This document shows, piece after piece, positions 8,696 through 16,574 of a stretch of 64,000 bases of DNA. The notes under the pieces were generated by a model, which searched no databases, had not been told where the DNA came from, and saw only the letters and a program-made list of their open reading frames with translations. Source of the stretch: Sphingomonas sp. Root720 (GTDB lineage: Bacteria > Pseudomonadota > Alphaproteobacteria > Sphingomonadales > Sphingomonadaceae); the NCBI RefSeq assembly GCF_001428605.1, contig NZ_LMID01000014.1:240247-304246 (forward strand), given 5' to 3'. Each line of letters starts with the position of its first letter. Position 1 is the first letter of the stretch. The position numbers were made by a program, and so were the translations under genes.

Positions 8696-9946
8696 TCAGT
8701 GTGCGATGCCAGAACCGGCGGCTTCGTCGATGAGCGCGCCGGTGGTGAAGCGCTCGAGTGAGAAAGGCTCGGCGAGCGGGTGGGGGCTCAGGGTGGCGAG
8801 CTGGTGCGCCAGCATCGTCCCGCCGACCGGGATCGCCTTGAATCCGCCAGTCCCCCAGCCACAGTCTAGAAAGAGCCCCGGCACCGGCGACGGGCCGATG
8901 ATTGGGCTGCTGTCGGGTACAACGTCGACGATGCCCGCCCACTGGCGCAGCAGGCGCACCCGGCCCAGCGCCGGATATTGCGCGGCGACCGCGCCCAGCA
9001 CATTGCGGATTATCGGCATGTTCCCGCGCTGTGCGTAGGAAGGATAGAGATCCAGCGCGCCGCCGATGACGAGGCCACCCTTGTCCGACTGGCTCATGTA
9101 GACGCCGGTCGCCGGCGACAGGATGACGGTGTCGAGCACCGGCTTCAGCGGTTCCGACACGAACGCCTGCAACGCATAGCTGGTGATCGGCAGGCGGAAG
9201 CCCACCATCTCGGCAAGCCGGCTCGAATGGCCTGCGACGGCGACCCCGATCCGCTTCGATGCGATCGGCCCGCGCGAGGTATCCACCCCAATCACCGCGC
9301 CGTCGGCGCCGCGCCGGAACCCGGTGACTTCGCAATTCTGGATGATGTCGACGCCCAGCGCATCCGCGGCCCGGGCATAGCCCCACACGACCGCGTCGTG
9401 CCGGGCAGTACCGGCGCGCTTCTGGATCAGTCCTCCGAACACCGGGAAGCGGGCGCTGGGCGATATGTCGAGAATCGGCACGCGGCGCGCGATCTCGGCT
9501 GGCGACAGGAATTCCGCATTGACCCCGTTAAGCCGCATCGCCCCGGCCTGGCGATGCGCCAGCTCGACATCGTGCAGACTGTGCGCCAGCGAGATCATGC
9601 CGCGCTGGCTGAACATCACATTATAGTTCAGCTCGCGCGAAAGCCCCTCGTAGAGCCTCAGCGAATGATCATACATCCGGGCGCTGGCGCGATAATAATA
9701 GTTGGACCGGATCGCGGTGGTGTTCCGACCGCTGTTGCCGCCGCCGATCCAGCCCTTCTCCAGCACCGCCACCCGATGGATGCCGAACGTCCGGGCCAGA
9801 TAATAGGCGGTCGCGAGGCCGTGGCCGCCGCCGCCGATGATGATGACGTCATAGTCGGATTTCGGATCGGGCGAGCGCCAGGCGGGCTTCCAGCCGCGCT
9901 GCCCCTTCAATCCCTGCTTGAAAACATTCCACGCCGAATAGCGCAT
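8696..9946 (-). CDS. soxB: Sarcosine oxidase beta subunit
   Basis: A 416-residue flavoprotein of the DAO family holding FAD and a covalent FMN. The dinucleotide-binding GGGGHGLATAYYL is at 38-50, and IGGGNSGRNTT at 68-77 follows the second strand. His183 in TARHDAVVWGY is the likely covalent FMN site by analogy with characterised SoxB. I chose the ATG at 9946 (MRYSAWNVF), preceded by AGGTGG, over one 23 codons upstream because it gives normal SoxB length. A TetR-type palindrome sits 16 bp upstream of this start. Confidence 0.95.
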   Translation of the reverse strand: MRYSAWNVFKQGLKGQRGWKPAWRSPDPKSDYDVIIIGGGGHGLATAYYLARTFGIHRVAVLEKGWIGGGNSGRNTTAIRSNYYYRASARMYDHSLRLYEGLSRELNYNVMFSQRGMISLAHSLHDVELAHRQAGAMRLNGVNAEFLSPAEIARRVPILDISPSARFPVFGGLIQKRAGTARHDAVVWGYARAADALGVDIIQNCEVTGFRRGADGAVIGVDTSRGPIASKRIGVAVAGHSSRLAEMVGFRLPITSYALQAFVSEPLKPVLDTVILSPATGVYMSQSDKGGLVIGGALDLYPSYAQRGNMPIIRNVLGAVAAQYPALGRVRLLRQWAGIVDVVPDSSPIIGPSPVPGLFLDCGWGTGGFKAIPVGGTMLAHQLATLSPHPLAEPFSLERFTTGALIDEAAGSGIAH

Positions 9947-9961
9947 CTTAGTTCCACCTAT

Positions 9962-9979
9962 AAATACAGAATTGTATTT
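9962..9979. promoter_or_regulatory. Candidate TetR operator in front of soxB
   Basis: A perfect inverted repeat AAATACA-GAAT-TGTATTT (7-bp arms, 4-bp spacer), 16 bp upstream of the soxB ATG. The core AATACA-N4-TGTATT is repeated at 10690-10705 before tetR. Its position would block the soxB promoter or leader when bound. Confidence 0.72.
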
Positions 9980-10023
9980 CTCAGTCGAAAAGGTTCGATC
10001 CGGAAAACCACTCATAAGATTTT

Positions 10024-10647
10024 CTATTTCATCAGATTACTGAACAGGACCGCGGTGTAGCGATCGACAAGCGCCCACCGGTCCTCGGCGGTTTCCTGCA
10101 TGCCGATCGCATAATAGCCGACCTGATGAAAATAAGTGATCCGCGCCCGGATCATCGCCTCGTCGGCGTCGAAGCCGACGTCGCGGAACAGTTCCTCCAG
10201 CGCCTGGAGACGAATACCGTCGACCGCCCTGACGATCTCGGCGATCGGCGGCGAGAGTGCCGCCCAGGCGCGGACCGCGCTGTCATAGGCCTCGCTGAAA
10301 CCACGCCCTTCGATGTAGAGTTCGGCGAGGCCCCGCATCCGATCCTTCGGCGGTGCGTCGGACTGGAGTACCCGCAGCATCGGCGTCGTGTTCCATTCCC
10401 GCCAGTCCTCGATCAGCGCTTCGAGCAATTCGTCGCGGCTCTTGAAGCGCCAGTAGAAACCGCCCCGCGTCACGCCCGCCACCTTGGCGAGTCGGTCGAT
10501 CTTCACGGCGACGATGCCTTCGCTGATCAGCATTTCCCGAGCGATACGGACCCAGTCTTCGGTCGACGGCGTATGCTCAGGCGGCGGCGTGCGCACCCAA
10601 GATCGCTTCCGCCTGATCCCATTTGCCTTTCCCGATTGCTCAATCAT
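10024..10647 (-). CDS. TetR/AcrR-family transcriptional regulator of the sox operon
   Basis: A 207-residue regulator. The N-terminal helix-turn-helix domain spans about residues 28-75 (AREMLISEGIVAVKIDRLAKVAG, then TRGGFYWRFKSRDELLEALI), a classic TetR signature. The remaining helical domain would bind the inducer. It ends 77 bp upstream of the soxB start on the same strand. Identical palindrome cores precede both tetR and soxB, so autoregulation and control of soxBDAG-purU-folD is the natural reading. The inducer is unknown; sarcosine, glycine betaine or a C1 intermediate are candidates. Confidence 0.9.
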   Translation of the reverse strand: MIEQSGKANGIRRKRSWVRTPPPEHTPSTEDWVRIAREMLISEGIVAVKIDRLAKVAGVTRGGFYWRFKSRDELLEALIEDWREWNTTPMLRVLQSDAPPKDRMRGLAELYIEGRGFSEAYDSAVRAWAALSPPIAEIVRAVDGIRLQALEELFRDVGFDADEAMIRARITYFHQVGYYAIGMQETAEDRWALVDRYTAVLFSNLMK

Positions 10648-10689
10648 CGAGACCCGTTCGCGGATTCTGTCAACACCTGTGAACTGGAC

Positions 10690-10705
10690 AATACAATGAT
10701 GTATT
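10690..10705. promoter_or_regulatory. Candidate TetR operator in front of tetR
   Basis: A perfect inverted repeat AATACA-ATGA-TGTATT, 42 bp upstream of the tetR start. It has the same arms and spacer length as the soxB site at 9962-9979. This stretch is AT-rich within GC-rich DNA, consistent with a promoter. Confidence 0.7.
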
Positions 10706-10907
10706 CTAATGTCAACGGGTTCAGCTTGGTGGGAGCCGGTAGGATTACGAATCTGGACGTACCCACGCTGATCGACGTTCGGCTATGTTGTTGGATCGAA
10801 CTTGGCGTGATGCGGTGCCGATGAATAGCAGTTGGCCGAACGCCCTTCTTGAGGCCTGCCTGTGGCGTGTCTTCCAACAGCGGCCTCGCCCGCTTGGTTA
10901 TCGATCG

Positions 10908-10930
10908 CGGGCCACCCCCTAAAGGATGGG
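10908..10930 (-). promoter_or_regulatory. G-rich island motif, site A (before SnoaL 1)
   Basis: Read on the minus strand: CCATCCTTTAGGGGGTGG. It matches the recurring CCTCCWWWGGGGGGTRG pattern found before most transcription units between 10.9 and 28 kb. It lies about 75 bp upstream of the SnoaL-like gene at 11006. The rest of the 10648-11005 gap holds the tetR operator and nothing else I recognise. Confidence 0.45.
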
Positions 10931-11005
10931 ACGACGGGAGCGGCGGACGATCGCATGCAATCTCGATCTGCGGCAAATGGTCGTAGCGAAGCGAGGTGAA
11001 AGCTT

Positions 11006-11410
11006 ATGGAATATGGGCCGACGCGCGCGATTGCGTGTGAAATGTATGAGCGGTTGTTCAATCAGGCCGATGCGTCGGTGCTAGAAAAATATGTGTCGGA
11101 GGACTTCGTTTATCGAAATCCGATGCAGGACACCCGCGGGAGACAGCAGATCATCGATCTAGTCGCGGCCCAGCGTGAGGCCTTCACCGACTTCCGTCAG
11201 AACGTCGACGAGGTCGTCATCGACAAGGAGGCACCGTCGATGGCGGTATCCTGGACGGTGACCGGGACCCACGACAAGCCATTCTTCGGTTTCCCGCCCT
11301 CGGGCAAGCCCATCCGGTTCAGCGGGATCACCCTGTTCCTGTGGAAGGACGGCCAGGCGGTTGCCGCCTGGGGATTCTCGAACATGCACGAGATACTCGG
11401 CGGAGGCTGA
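11006..11410 (+). CDS. SnoaL-like/NTF2-fold protein 1 (ester cyclase family)
   Basis: A 134-residue single-domain protein of the SnoaL-like polyketide cyclase/ketosteroid isomerase-like fold. It shows the typical order of an N-terminal helix with EMYERLFNQADASVLEKYV, a strand with DFVYRNPM, a helix QIIDLVAAQREAF and a final FSGITLF...AWGFSNMHE sheet. It could be an isomerase, hydrolase or binding protein; the fold alone does not say. It is closely related to the gene at 12064 (same length) and more distantly to 13804 and 27126. No signal peptide, so cytoplasmic. It is transcribed toward the AhpD-like gene, with a stem-loop between them. Confidence 0.82.
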   Translation: MEYGPTRAIACEMYERLFNQADASVLEKYVSEDFVYRNPMQDTRGRQQIIDLVAAQREAFTDFRQNVDEVVIDKEAPSMAVSWTVTGTHDKPFFGFPPSGKPIRFSGITLFLWKDGQAVAAWGFSNMHEILGGG

Positions 11411-11420
11411 GTTCGCGTAG

Positions 11421-11456
11421 TCGGGGAGACCGCTTCGCAAGGCGCGGCCTCCCCGA
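11421..11456. terminator. Bidirectional stem-loop between convergent genes
   Basis: Arms TCGGGGAGACCGC and GCGGCCTCCCCGA pair over 13 bp with one A:C mismatch around a 10-nt loop. It lies between the stop of SnoaL 1 and the stop of the opposing AhpD-like gene. There is no long T-tract, only ATTTG, so it may be a weak intrinsic terminator or an RNA-stabilising hairpin. Confidence 0.6.
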
Positions 11457-11465
11457 TTTGCGGGA

Positions 11466-11810
11466 TTAGGCGTTCACCGCTTTCACTGCATCCATGACCC
11501 GCGCCGAATAGACCAGCGCGGCGCCGGTATTCATGGCGATCGCAACGCCGAGTGCCTCCGCGATCTCGCCCTCCGTCGCGCCCTCCTTGACGGCCTCCTT
11601 GGCATGGACGGAAATGCATCCGTCGCAGCGCGTCGTGACGGCAACCGCCAGCGAGATCAACTGCCGGATCTTGGCATCTAGCTGGCCGGTTTTGGCACCC
11701 GCGCCGCTCGCCAGCATGTAGCCGCCCACGCTGTCGGGGCTGAGTTTGGCGAGGTCGCCGATATTGGCCATCAGCTTGTCGCGATAGTCGTTCCAGTCCA
11801 TCATTGTCAT
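11466..11810 (-). CDS. AhpD-like carboxymuconolactone decarboxylase family protein
   Basis: A 114-residue alkylhydroperoxidase-like protein. The redox motif CDGC (Cys62, Cys65) is followed by His69 (ISVH), the arrangement used by AhpD for thiol-dependent peroxide or substrate reduction. I chose the ATG at 11810 (MTMMDW), preceded by AAGGA, rather than the ATG at 11918, which adds 36 low-complexity residues. It sits within the SnoaL cluster and faces site B of the G-rich motif. A role as peroxidase or as partner to the thioredoxin/thioredoxin reductase encoded nearby is plausible. Confidence 0.85.
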   Translation of the reverse strand: MTMMDWNDYRDKLMANIGDLAKLSPDSVGGYMLASGAGAKTGQLDAKIRQLISLAVAVTTRCDGCISVHAKEAVKEGATEGEIAEALGVAIAMNTGAALVYSARVMDAVKAVNA

Positions 11811-11962
11811 TGTCGGATCCTTTCCGGTCGCCCCACTCAATGCGGTTTCCGAGCGTGCCTGCGGTCTGCTGACCCGGCGGCTGGCACCGTTGCGAATGAC
11901 CTTCGCGGAGCATGCCAAGTCATCTGTATCGACGAAAGCATGCGGCCCGGAGGGCCGCAGCC

Positions 11963-12003
11963 CCGCTTATTGGGGGTGGACCTTCGCTACCCCCATTAGG
12001 CGG
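11963..12003. promoter_or_regulatory. G-rich island motif, site B (dyad between AhpD-like gene and SnoaL 2)
   Basis: Two head-to-head copies. The plus strand reads CCGCTTATTGGGGGTGG and the minus strand reads CCGCCTAATGGGGGTAG, 14 of 17 positions identical and separated by 7 bp. It lies in the divergent promoter region of the AhpD-like gene and SnoaL 2. A separate GC-rich hairpin (TGCGGCCC-GGA-GGGCCGCA, 11941-11959) lies just to its left. This is the clearest dyad form of the motif. Confidence 0.6.
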
Positions 12004-12063
12004 GCTGGTTCGAGCCGCCACCGCCATTGAAGCGTGAACCATCTCGCAGTGATGGAGGATAGC

Positions 12064-12468
12064 GTGCAACGAACGAACGAAGACATTGCCCGGGAAATGT
12101 ATGAGCGGCTGTTCCATGAAGGCGACGCCTCGGTGCTCGATCGCTATGTGGATCCGGCCTTCGTCTATCAGAACCCGATGAAGCCGGTCGAAGGGCGGCA
12201 GCAGATCGTCGATCTGGTGAATGCCCAGAAGGCCGCCTTCGAGGATTATAGCCTGACCATCGATCTGGTCGCGGGCAATGATTCGGCGGTCGCCGTCGCC
12301 TGGACGATCAATGGCGTGCACAAGCGGGCCTTCTTCGATTATCCGCCGTCCGGACGCCCCATCCGTTTCAGCGGCATTACCCTGCATCGGTTCGAGAATG
12401 GCCGCAGCATGGAAGCCTGGTCCTATTCAAACATGAGCGAAATGCTGATCGCGCCACTCGACCGATAA
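12064..12468 (+). CDS. SnoaL-like/NTF2-fold protein 2 (ester cyclase family)
   Basis: A 134-residue paralogue of the 11006 product. They share EMYERLF, GDASVL, FVYxNPM, GRQQI-DLV-AQ and the PPSGxPIRFSGITL segment. I chose the GTG at 12064 because it follows GGAGG at optimal spacing and gives exactly the length of its paralogue; in-frame ATG 12052 and GTG 12034 are alternatives. Having two near-identical small enzymes around an AhpD-like gene suggests either a heteromeric enzyme or successive reactions on related substrates. Exact activity unknown. Confidence 0.82.
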   Translation: MQRTNEDIAREMYERLFHEGDASVLDRYVDPAFVYQNPMKPVEGRQQIVDLVNAQKAAFEDYSLTIDLVAGNDSAVAVAWTINGVHKRAFFDYPPSGRPIRFSGITLHRFENGRSMEAWSYSNMSEMLIAPLDR

Positions 12469-12527
12469 CCGATCGGCCGGTAGCTCGCGCGACGCGGAAC
12501 CCATCGCCGGCGCGGCGATGAACATGG

Positions 12528-13751
12528 TCAGATATGATTATGGACGATCTGTCCGCCGCGCATGATCACGGCTACGTTCGCGGCATCCCGGAAGAGCGCC
12601 AGATCCTGGAACGGATCGCCATCCAGGACGAGGATGTCGGCAAGGGCGTCCGGTGCGATGCAGCCTAATTTCCCCTCCATCTGAACGATCTCCGCGTTGA
12701 TCGTGGTGGCGGACCGCAGAACGTCGATCGGCTTCTGGAACTCGCCGCGTAGGGCAAGCTCGCCGCCCTGATAGGGGTGGAATTCGTGCCCCAGCAGATC
12801 GGCGCCCAGACCCAGCCGTACGCCCGCGTTCAGACAGTTCTGGATCGATTGCGCGGTGGCCGCCGCCACGCCCTTGATCTTCTCGAGTCCCATCGGTGGA
12901 ATGCCGATCCGGGCGCCATGTTCCCGCAGCACATTGCCGACCGAGAGGGTCGGGACGACGAAGGTTCCGGCCTTGGCGAGGAGGCGCGCGGTATCGGCAT
13001 GGATCTCGGTGCCGTGCTCGACGGTCCGCACGCCCAGCTCCGCGCAGCGCCGTGCGGCATCGTCGGTGTGGACGTGGGCCATGACATAGCTGCGCCGCGT
13101 ACCCGCCTCGTGGACGGCGGCGCGGACCTCGTCGTCGGTGAATTGTGGCATCCACATCGGATCGCTTGGCGAGACGACGCCGCCCGACAGCATCAGCTTG
13201 ATGTGGGTGGCTCCCTTGCGGAATTCCTCCCGGACGGCGAGCCGGATCGTATCGGCACCGTCGGCGACCATCGAGATGGCGCCCATATAGCCCGAGCATC
13301 CGCAGATGCTGTGCTGGTCGCCGGGCCGGGAGTCGCCGTGGCCGCCGGTCTGTGACAGCGCCTTTCCGGGAAAGAAGAAGCGCGGCCCTTCGACCAGACC
13401 CTGGTCGATCGCCATGCGTAGCCCGATGTCGCCGCCGGCGGCATCCCGAACAGTCGTGAAGCCACGGCGGAGGGCGCCCCTCAGGATCTTGAAGGCGTGC
13501 GCCGCCATCAAGGCCTTGGGCATATGATCGTTCATCGGCAGGTTGAAGGTCGGCGTGTAGGCATGGAAATGCGCGTCGATCAGGCCGGGCATCAGGATCC
13601 TGCCGGCGCAGTCGATCGCTTCGGCATCGTCGAAACCGGTGATCCGGCTCGACACTTCCCGGATGAGGTCACCTTCGACGAGGACCTGCCCCTCCATGAG
13701 GTCGGCCGAATAGCCGTCGAAAATGCGCGCGTTGATGAACTTCTTGATCAT
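12528..13751 (-). CDS. Metal-dependent amidohydrolase (imidazolonepropionase/prolidase-like)
   Basis: A 407-residue cytoplasmic amidohydrolase-superfamily enzyme. The metal-binding set is visible: HFH at His61/His63, a probable carboxylated Lys185 in THIKLMLSGG, AHVH with His226/His228, VEHG with His246, and Asp318 in LGLGADLLGHE. The C-terminal LADILVLDGDP segment is typical. Such enzymes open cyclic amides, deaminate, or cleave dipeptide-like bonds; the substrate cannot be read from sequence. Start at 13751 (MIKKFINARIF) drops an unusual 40-residue extension. It follows the SnoaL-like gene at 13804 on the same strand with a 52-bp gap, so they probably share a transcript. Confidence 0.88.
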   Translation of the reverse strand: MIKKFINARIFDGYSADLMEGQVLVEGDLIREVSSRITGFDDAEAIDCAGRILMPGLIDAHFHAYTPTFNLPMNDHMPKALMAAHAFKILRGALRRGFTTVRDAAGGDIGLRMAIDQGLVEGPRFFFPGKALSQTGGHGDSRPGDQHSICGCSGYMGAISMVADGADTIRLAVREEFRKGATHIKLMLSGGVVSPSDPMWMPQFTDDEVRAAVHEAGTRRSYVMAHVHTDDAARRCAELGVRTVEHGTEIHADTARLLAKAGTFVVPTLSVGNVLREHGARIGIPPMGLEKIKGVAAATAQSIQNCLNAGVRLGLGADLLGHEFHPYQGGELALRGEFQKPIDVLRSATTINAEIVQMEGKLGCIAPDALADILVLDGDPFQDLALFRDAANVAVIMRGGQIVHNHI

Positions 13752-13803
13752 GTTCTGTCTTTCGGGCGATGCACGCCGAACGAAAGCGGCGCGCGGATTA
13801 TCA

Positions 13804-14247
13804 TCATGCTTGCGTCGGGAGATCAGCGTCCGCCTTGGCCTGCTCGAAGGCGGCGCGCAGCGTCTCGACATAATGCGAGGAAGTGTAGCCGCCGATACTG
13901 CGGCCGTTCCTGAGCCGGTGGATGCTCAGCATGCGGATCTCGATGTCGCGTCCGCTCGCCGGCACGCCGAACAGTTCGCGCATGTGCCGCCCCCGGGTCA
14001 CCGAGACGACACCGACCCCCTCCCGATTGGCGAAGATGAACTCCACCTCGTAGCGGAAGCCGTCGAACGCGGCTCGCTGGCTCTCGATGAGAGCGATGAT
14101 CGCGTCGGTACCGACCACCATGCCGTTGGGGCCGAGAAAGGCGGCATCCGGTTCGCACATCTTCAGGGTCGGACCGAAATCACCATGATTGAGCGAGCGA
14201 TCGTACATCGCGAGGAACGCGACTTTCAGAGCCTCATCTTCGTTCAT
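13804..14247 (-). CDS. SnoaL-like/NTF2-fold protein 3
   Basis: A 147-residue SnoaL-like protein of a second subgroup. It shares MYDRxxxHGDxGPT, the GRHxxExxGxPASGxD segment and an AxxEQAKADxxLP tail with the 27126 product, but not the motifs of the 11006/12064 pair. It is the promoter-proximal gene of the unit that continues with the amidohydrolase, and site C of the G-rich motif lies upstream. No catalytic function can be assigned from the fold. Confidence 0.8.
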   Translation of the reverse strand: MNEDEALKVAFLAMYDRSLNHGDFGPTLKMCEPDAAFLGPNGMVVGTDAIIALIESQRAAFDGFRYEVEFIFANREGVGVVSVTRGRHMRELFGVPASGRDIEIRMLSIHRLRNGRSIGGYTSSHYVETLRAAFEQAKADADLPTQA

Positions 14248-14317
14248 TTTCAGCAGCCCTCCGCGCCGACGACATGTGTACGGGAAAGCTGGACCCGAAA
14301 GGTCGGCAGGCTCCAGC

Positions 14318-14369
14318 CCCCTCTTCGGGGGTAGGGGCGCGCCGGGATCGCTGCCCCCCTTTGGAGGCG
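14318..14369. promoter_or_regulatory. G-rich island motif, site C (between SnoaL 3 and hyuA)
   Basis: The minus strand reads GCCTCCAAAGGGGGGCAG; the plus strand reads a looser CCCTCTTCGGGGGTAG to its left, giving a head-to-head pair. It lies in the 265-bp divergent region between SnoaL 3 and hyuA. The minus-strand half is nearly identical to site D at 25606 (CCTCCAATGGGGGGCAG). Confidence 0.55.
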
Positions 14370-14512
14370 TATCGGCCGCGGGCGGCGATATTCATCATGC
14401 CGCTCGTCGGGAGGTGGTTTCCCGGTGGAGCCCTGGTCGTCGCCGACCGACGTCACGGCCCGCCGACGATCGAGGCCTCCGGAAATCTCTCAAGGGACAG
14501 GCTGGCTAGAAC

Positions 14513-16564
14513 ATGACCAAATCTTCGTTGCGCTTTGCCATCGACACGGGTGGTACCTTCACCGACATCGTCGTGCTGGATGAGGCCACGGGTACCTTCT
14601 CGATCGACAAGGCCGCGACGACGCCCCACGACACGCTGGTCGGTGTCCTGGCGTCGATCGACAAGGTCGGGATCGACCTGAAGAGCGTCGACAACTTCTT
14701 CGTCCACGGATCGACGACGGCGCTCAACGCGATGCTTGAGCGCAAGGGCGTGAAGACCGCCTTCATCACGACGCGCGGCTTCCGCGATGTGCCCGAGATC
14801 ATGCGGTACAACCGCACCGAGATGTACAATCCCAAATATACGAAGCCGCCCCAGATCGTTCCTCGCGACCTGCGCTTCGAAGTCACCGAGCGGGTCAATG
14901 TGAAGGGCGAGATCATGATCGATCTGGTCGAGGACGAGGTCCGCGATATCGCCCGTCGGGTTCGTGGGCTGGACGTCAAGGCCGTGGCGGTCTGCCTGTT
15001 GCACAGCTTCCGCAACACGGCGCATGAGCGGCGGATCAAGGAGATCCTGCTCGAAGAAAACCCCGACATTCCGGTCGCGATCTCGTCGGCGGTAGCCGCC
15101 GAGCATCGCGAGTTCGAACGCGGCATGACCACGATCCTGAACGCCTATCTGGCCCCGGTGGTCGAACGGTGGATCGGCAATCTGGAGCGCGAACTCTCCG
15201 ACCGCGAGTTCCCCGGCGAAATCGTGCTCACCAAATCGGACGGCGGCGGCATGACGCCTGAAGCGACGAAGGTCAGCCCGATCAACATGCTGCTTTCGGG
15301 CCCGGCCGGCGGCGTCATCGGCGGTCTGCATCTTGCCGGTCTCACCGACTATTCGAACCTGATCACCATGGATGTTGGTGGCACCAGTTTCGACATCGCG
15401 ATGATCAAGGACGGCAAAGCCACGATCAATCAGGAGACGCAGGTCAACGGCTATCCGATGCTGATCTCCAATCTTGACATCCGGACGATCGGGGCGGGGG
15501 GAGGTTCGATAGCCTGGATCGATGGCGCGGGTGCCCTGCACGTCGGCCCGCAGAGCGCCGGCGCGGTGCCCGGTCCTATCTGCTACCGTCGTGGCGGCAC
15601 GGTGCCGACCGTCACAGACGCCTTCGTCGCCAACGGCTTCATCGATGCCAAGGCGTTCCTCGGCGGCGAGATGACCCTGAATGACGAGGGGGCGAAGTCC
15701 GCCATCGAAAAGCAGATCGGCGAACCGCTCAATCTGACCATGCTTCAGGCCTCGAGCGGCATCCTGCGGATCGCCATGAACAACATGGCCGAGGCGGTGA
15801 AGGACATGACCTCCGAGACGGGCGATGATCCGCGCGATTTCGGAATGCTCTGCTTCGGCGGCGGCGGCGCGATGTTCGGGGCCTATCTAATCGATGAGCT
15901 CAACATGCCGGCCGCGATCATACCGATGGTCCCGTCGACCTTCTCGGCCTTCGGCATGCTGATGATCGATGTGCGCCACGATGTGGCCGAAACGGTCTCG
16001 AGCACACTGGCCAAGCTCACTCCGGCGGATCTGGAGCGCCGCTTCCGCTCGCTCGAGGACCGCGGAATCGACCTGCTAGACCGCGAGGGCGTCGGCAAGG
16101 AACGTCAGTCGCTGCAGCGTATCGCCGAGTTGCGTTACAGCGGCCAGGAACACACTGTCACGGTCGCGATCGATTTTGCGATCGACAGCGATGCGGGTAG
16201 GGACGCGCTCTACGATGCGTTCGAGGCAGCCTATAAGGGCGTCTACGGTTACACGCTCGGCAACCCTGCGGACGTCGTCAACCTGCGCGTCAAGGCCGTC
16301 GGGGAGATTCCCAAACCCCAGATCCGTGAGATCGAAGAGGGCGGGGAGAACAGTGCCGGTGCTCGCCATGGCGAACGGCCGATCTACGACTTCATGGCTT
16401 TGGAGTGGCAGGATTTCGGGCTTTACCGCCGCGACGACCTCAAGGCGAAGAATGTCGTGCCGGGCCCGGCGCTGATCGAGGAGCGTACTACCACCACGAT
16501 CGTGCGATCTAACCAGATCTGCACCGTCGACCGCCTCGGCAATCTGATCATCACGCGCAAGTGA
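14513..16564 (+). CDS. hyuA: Hydantoinase/oxoprolinase family protein, subunit A
   Basis: A 683-residue ATP-dependent cyclic amidohydrolase subunit of the N-methylhydantoinase A / 5-oxoprolinase family, which uses ATP to open hydantoins, oxoproline or related lactams. The N-terminal ASKHA-type nucleotide motif FAIDTGGTFTDIVV is at 8-21. The second phosphate-binding segment ITMDVGGTSFDIA is near 287-299, and GPQSAGAVPGPxCY and SxFSAFGML are family markers. It has no signal peptide. It is followed after 10 bp by hyuB. Together with two sarcosine oxidases in the window, N-methylhydantoin is an attractive substrate, but caprolactam, oxoproline or carboxylation reactions are also known in this family. 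Confidence 0.92.
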   Translation: MTKSSLRFAIDTGGTFTDIVVLDEATGTFSIDKAATTPHDTLVGVLASIDKVGIDLKSVDNFFVHGSTTALNAMLERKGVKTAFITTRGFRDVPEIMRYNRTEMYNPKYTKPPQIVPRDLRFEVTERVNVKGEIMIDLVEDEVRDIARRVRGLDVKAVAVCLLHSFRNTAHERRIKEILLEENPDIPVAISSAVAAEHREFERGMTTILNAYLAPVVERWIGNLERELSDREFPGEIVLTKSDGGGMTPEATKVSPINMLLSGPAGGVIGGLHLAGLTDYSNLITMDVGGTSFDIAMIKDGKATINQETQVNGYPMLISNLDIRTIGAGGGSIAWIDGAGALHVGPQSAGAVPGPICYRRGGTVPTVTDAFVANGFIDAKAFLGGEMTLNDEGAKSAIEKQIGEPLNLTMLQASSGILRIAMNNMAEAVKDMTSETGDDPRDFGMLCFGGGGAMFGAYLIDELNMPAAIIPMVPSTFSAFGMLMIDVRHDVAETVSSTLAKLTPADLERRFRSLEDRGIDLLDREGVGKERQSLQRIAELRYSGQEHTVTVAIDFAIDSDAGRDALYDAFEAAYKGVYGYTLGNPADVVNLRVKAVGEIPKPQIREIEEGGENSAGARHGERPIYDFMALEWQDFGLYRRDDLKAKNVVPGPALIEERTTTTIVRSNQICTVDRLGNLIITRK

Positions 16565-16574
16565 GGGACAGGAT

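Noticed and set aside
11941..11959. TGCGGCCC-GGA-GGGCCGCA hairpin as a terminator
   Set aside because: It lies upstream of both flanking genes, not after one, and has no T-tract; left unassigned.
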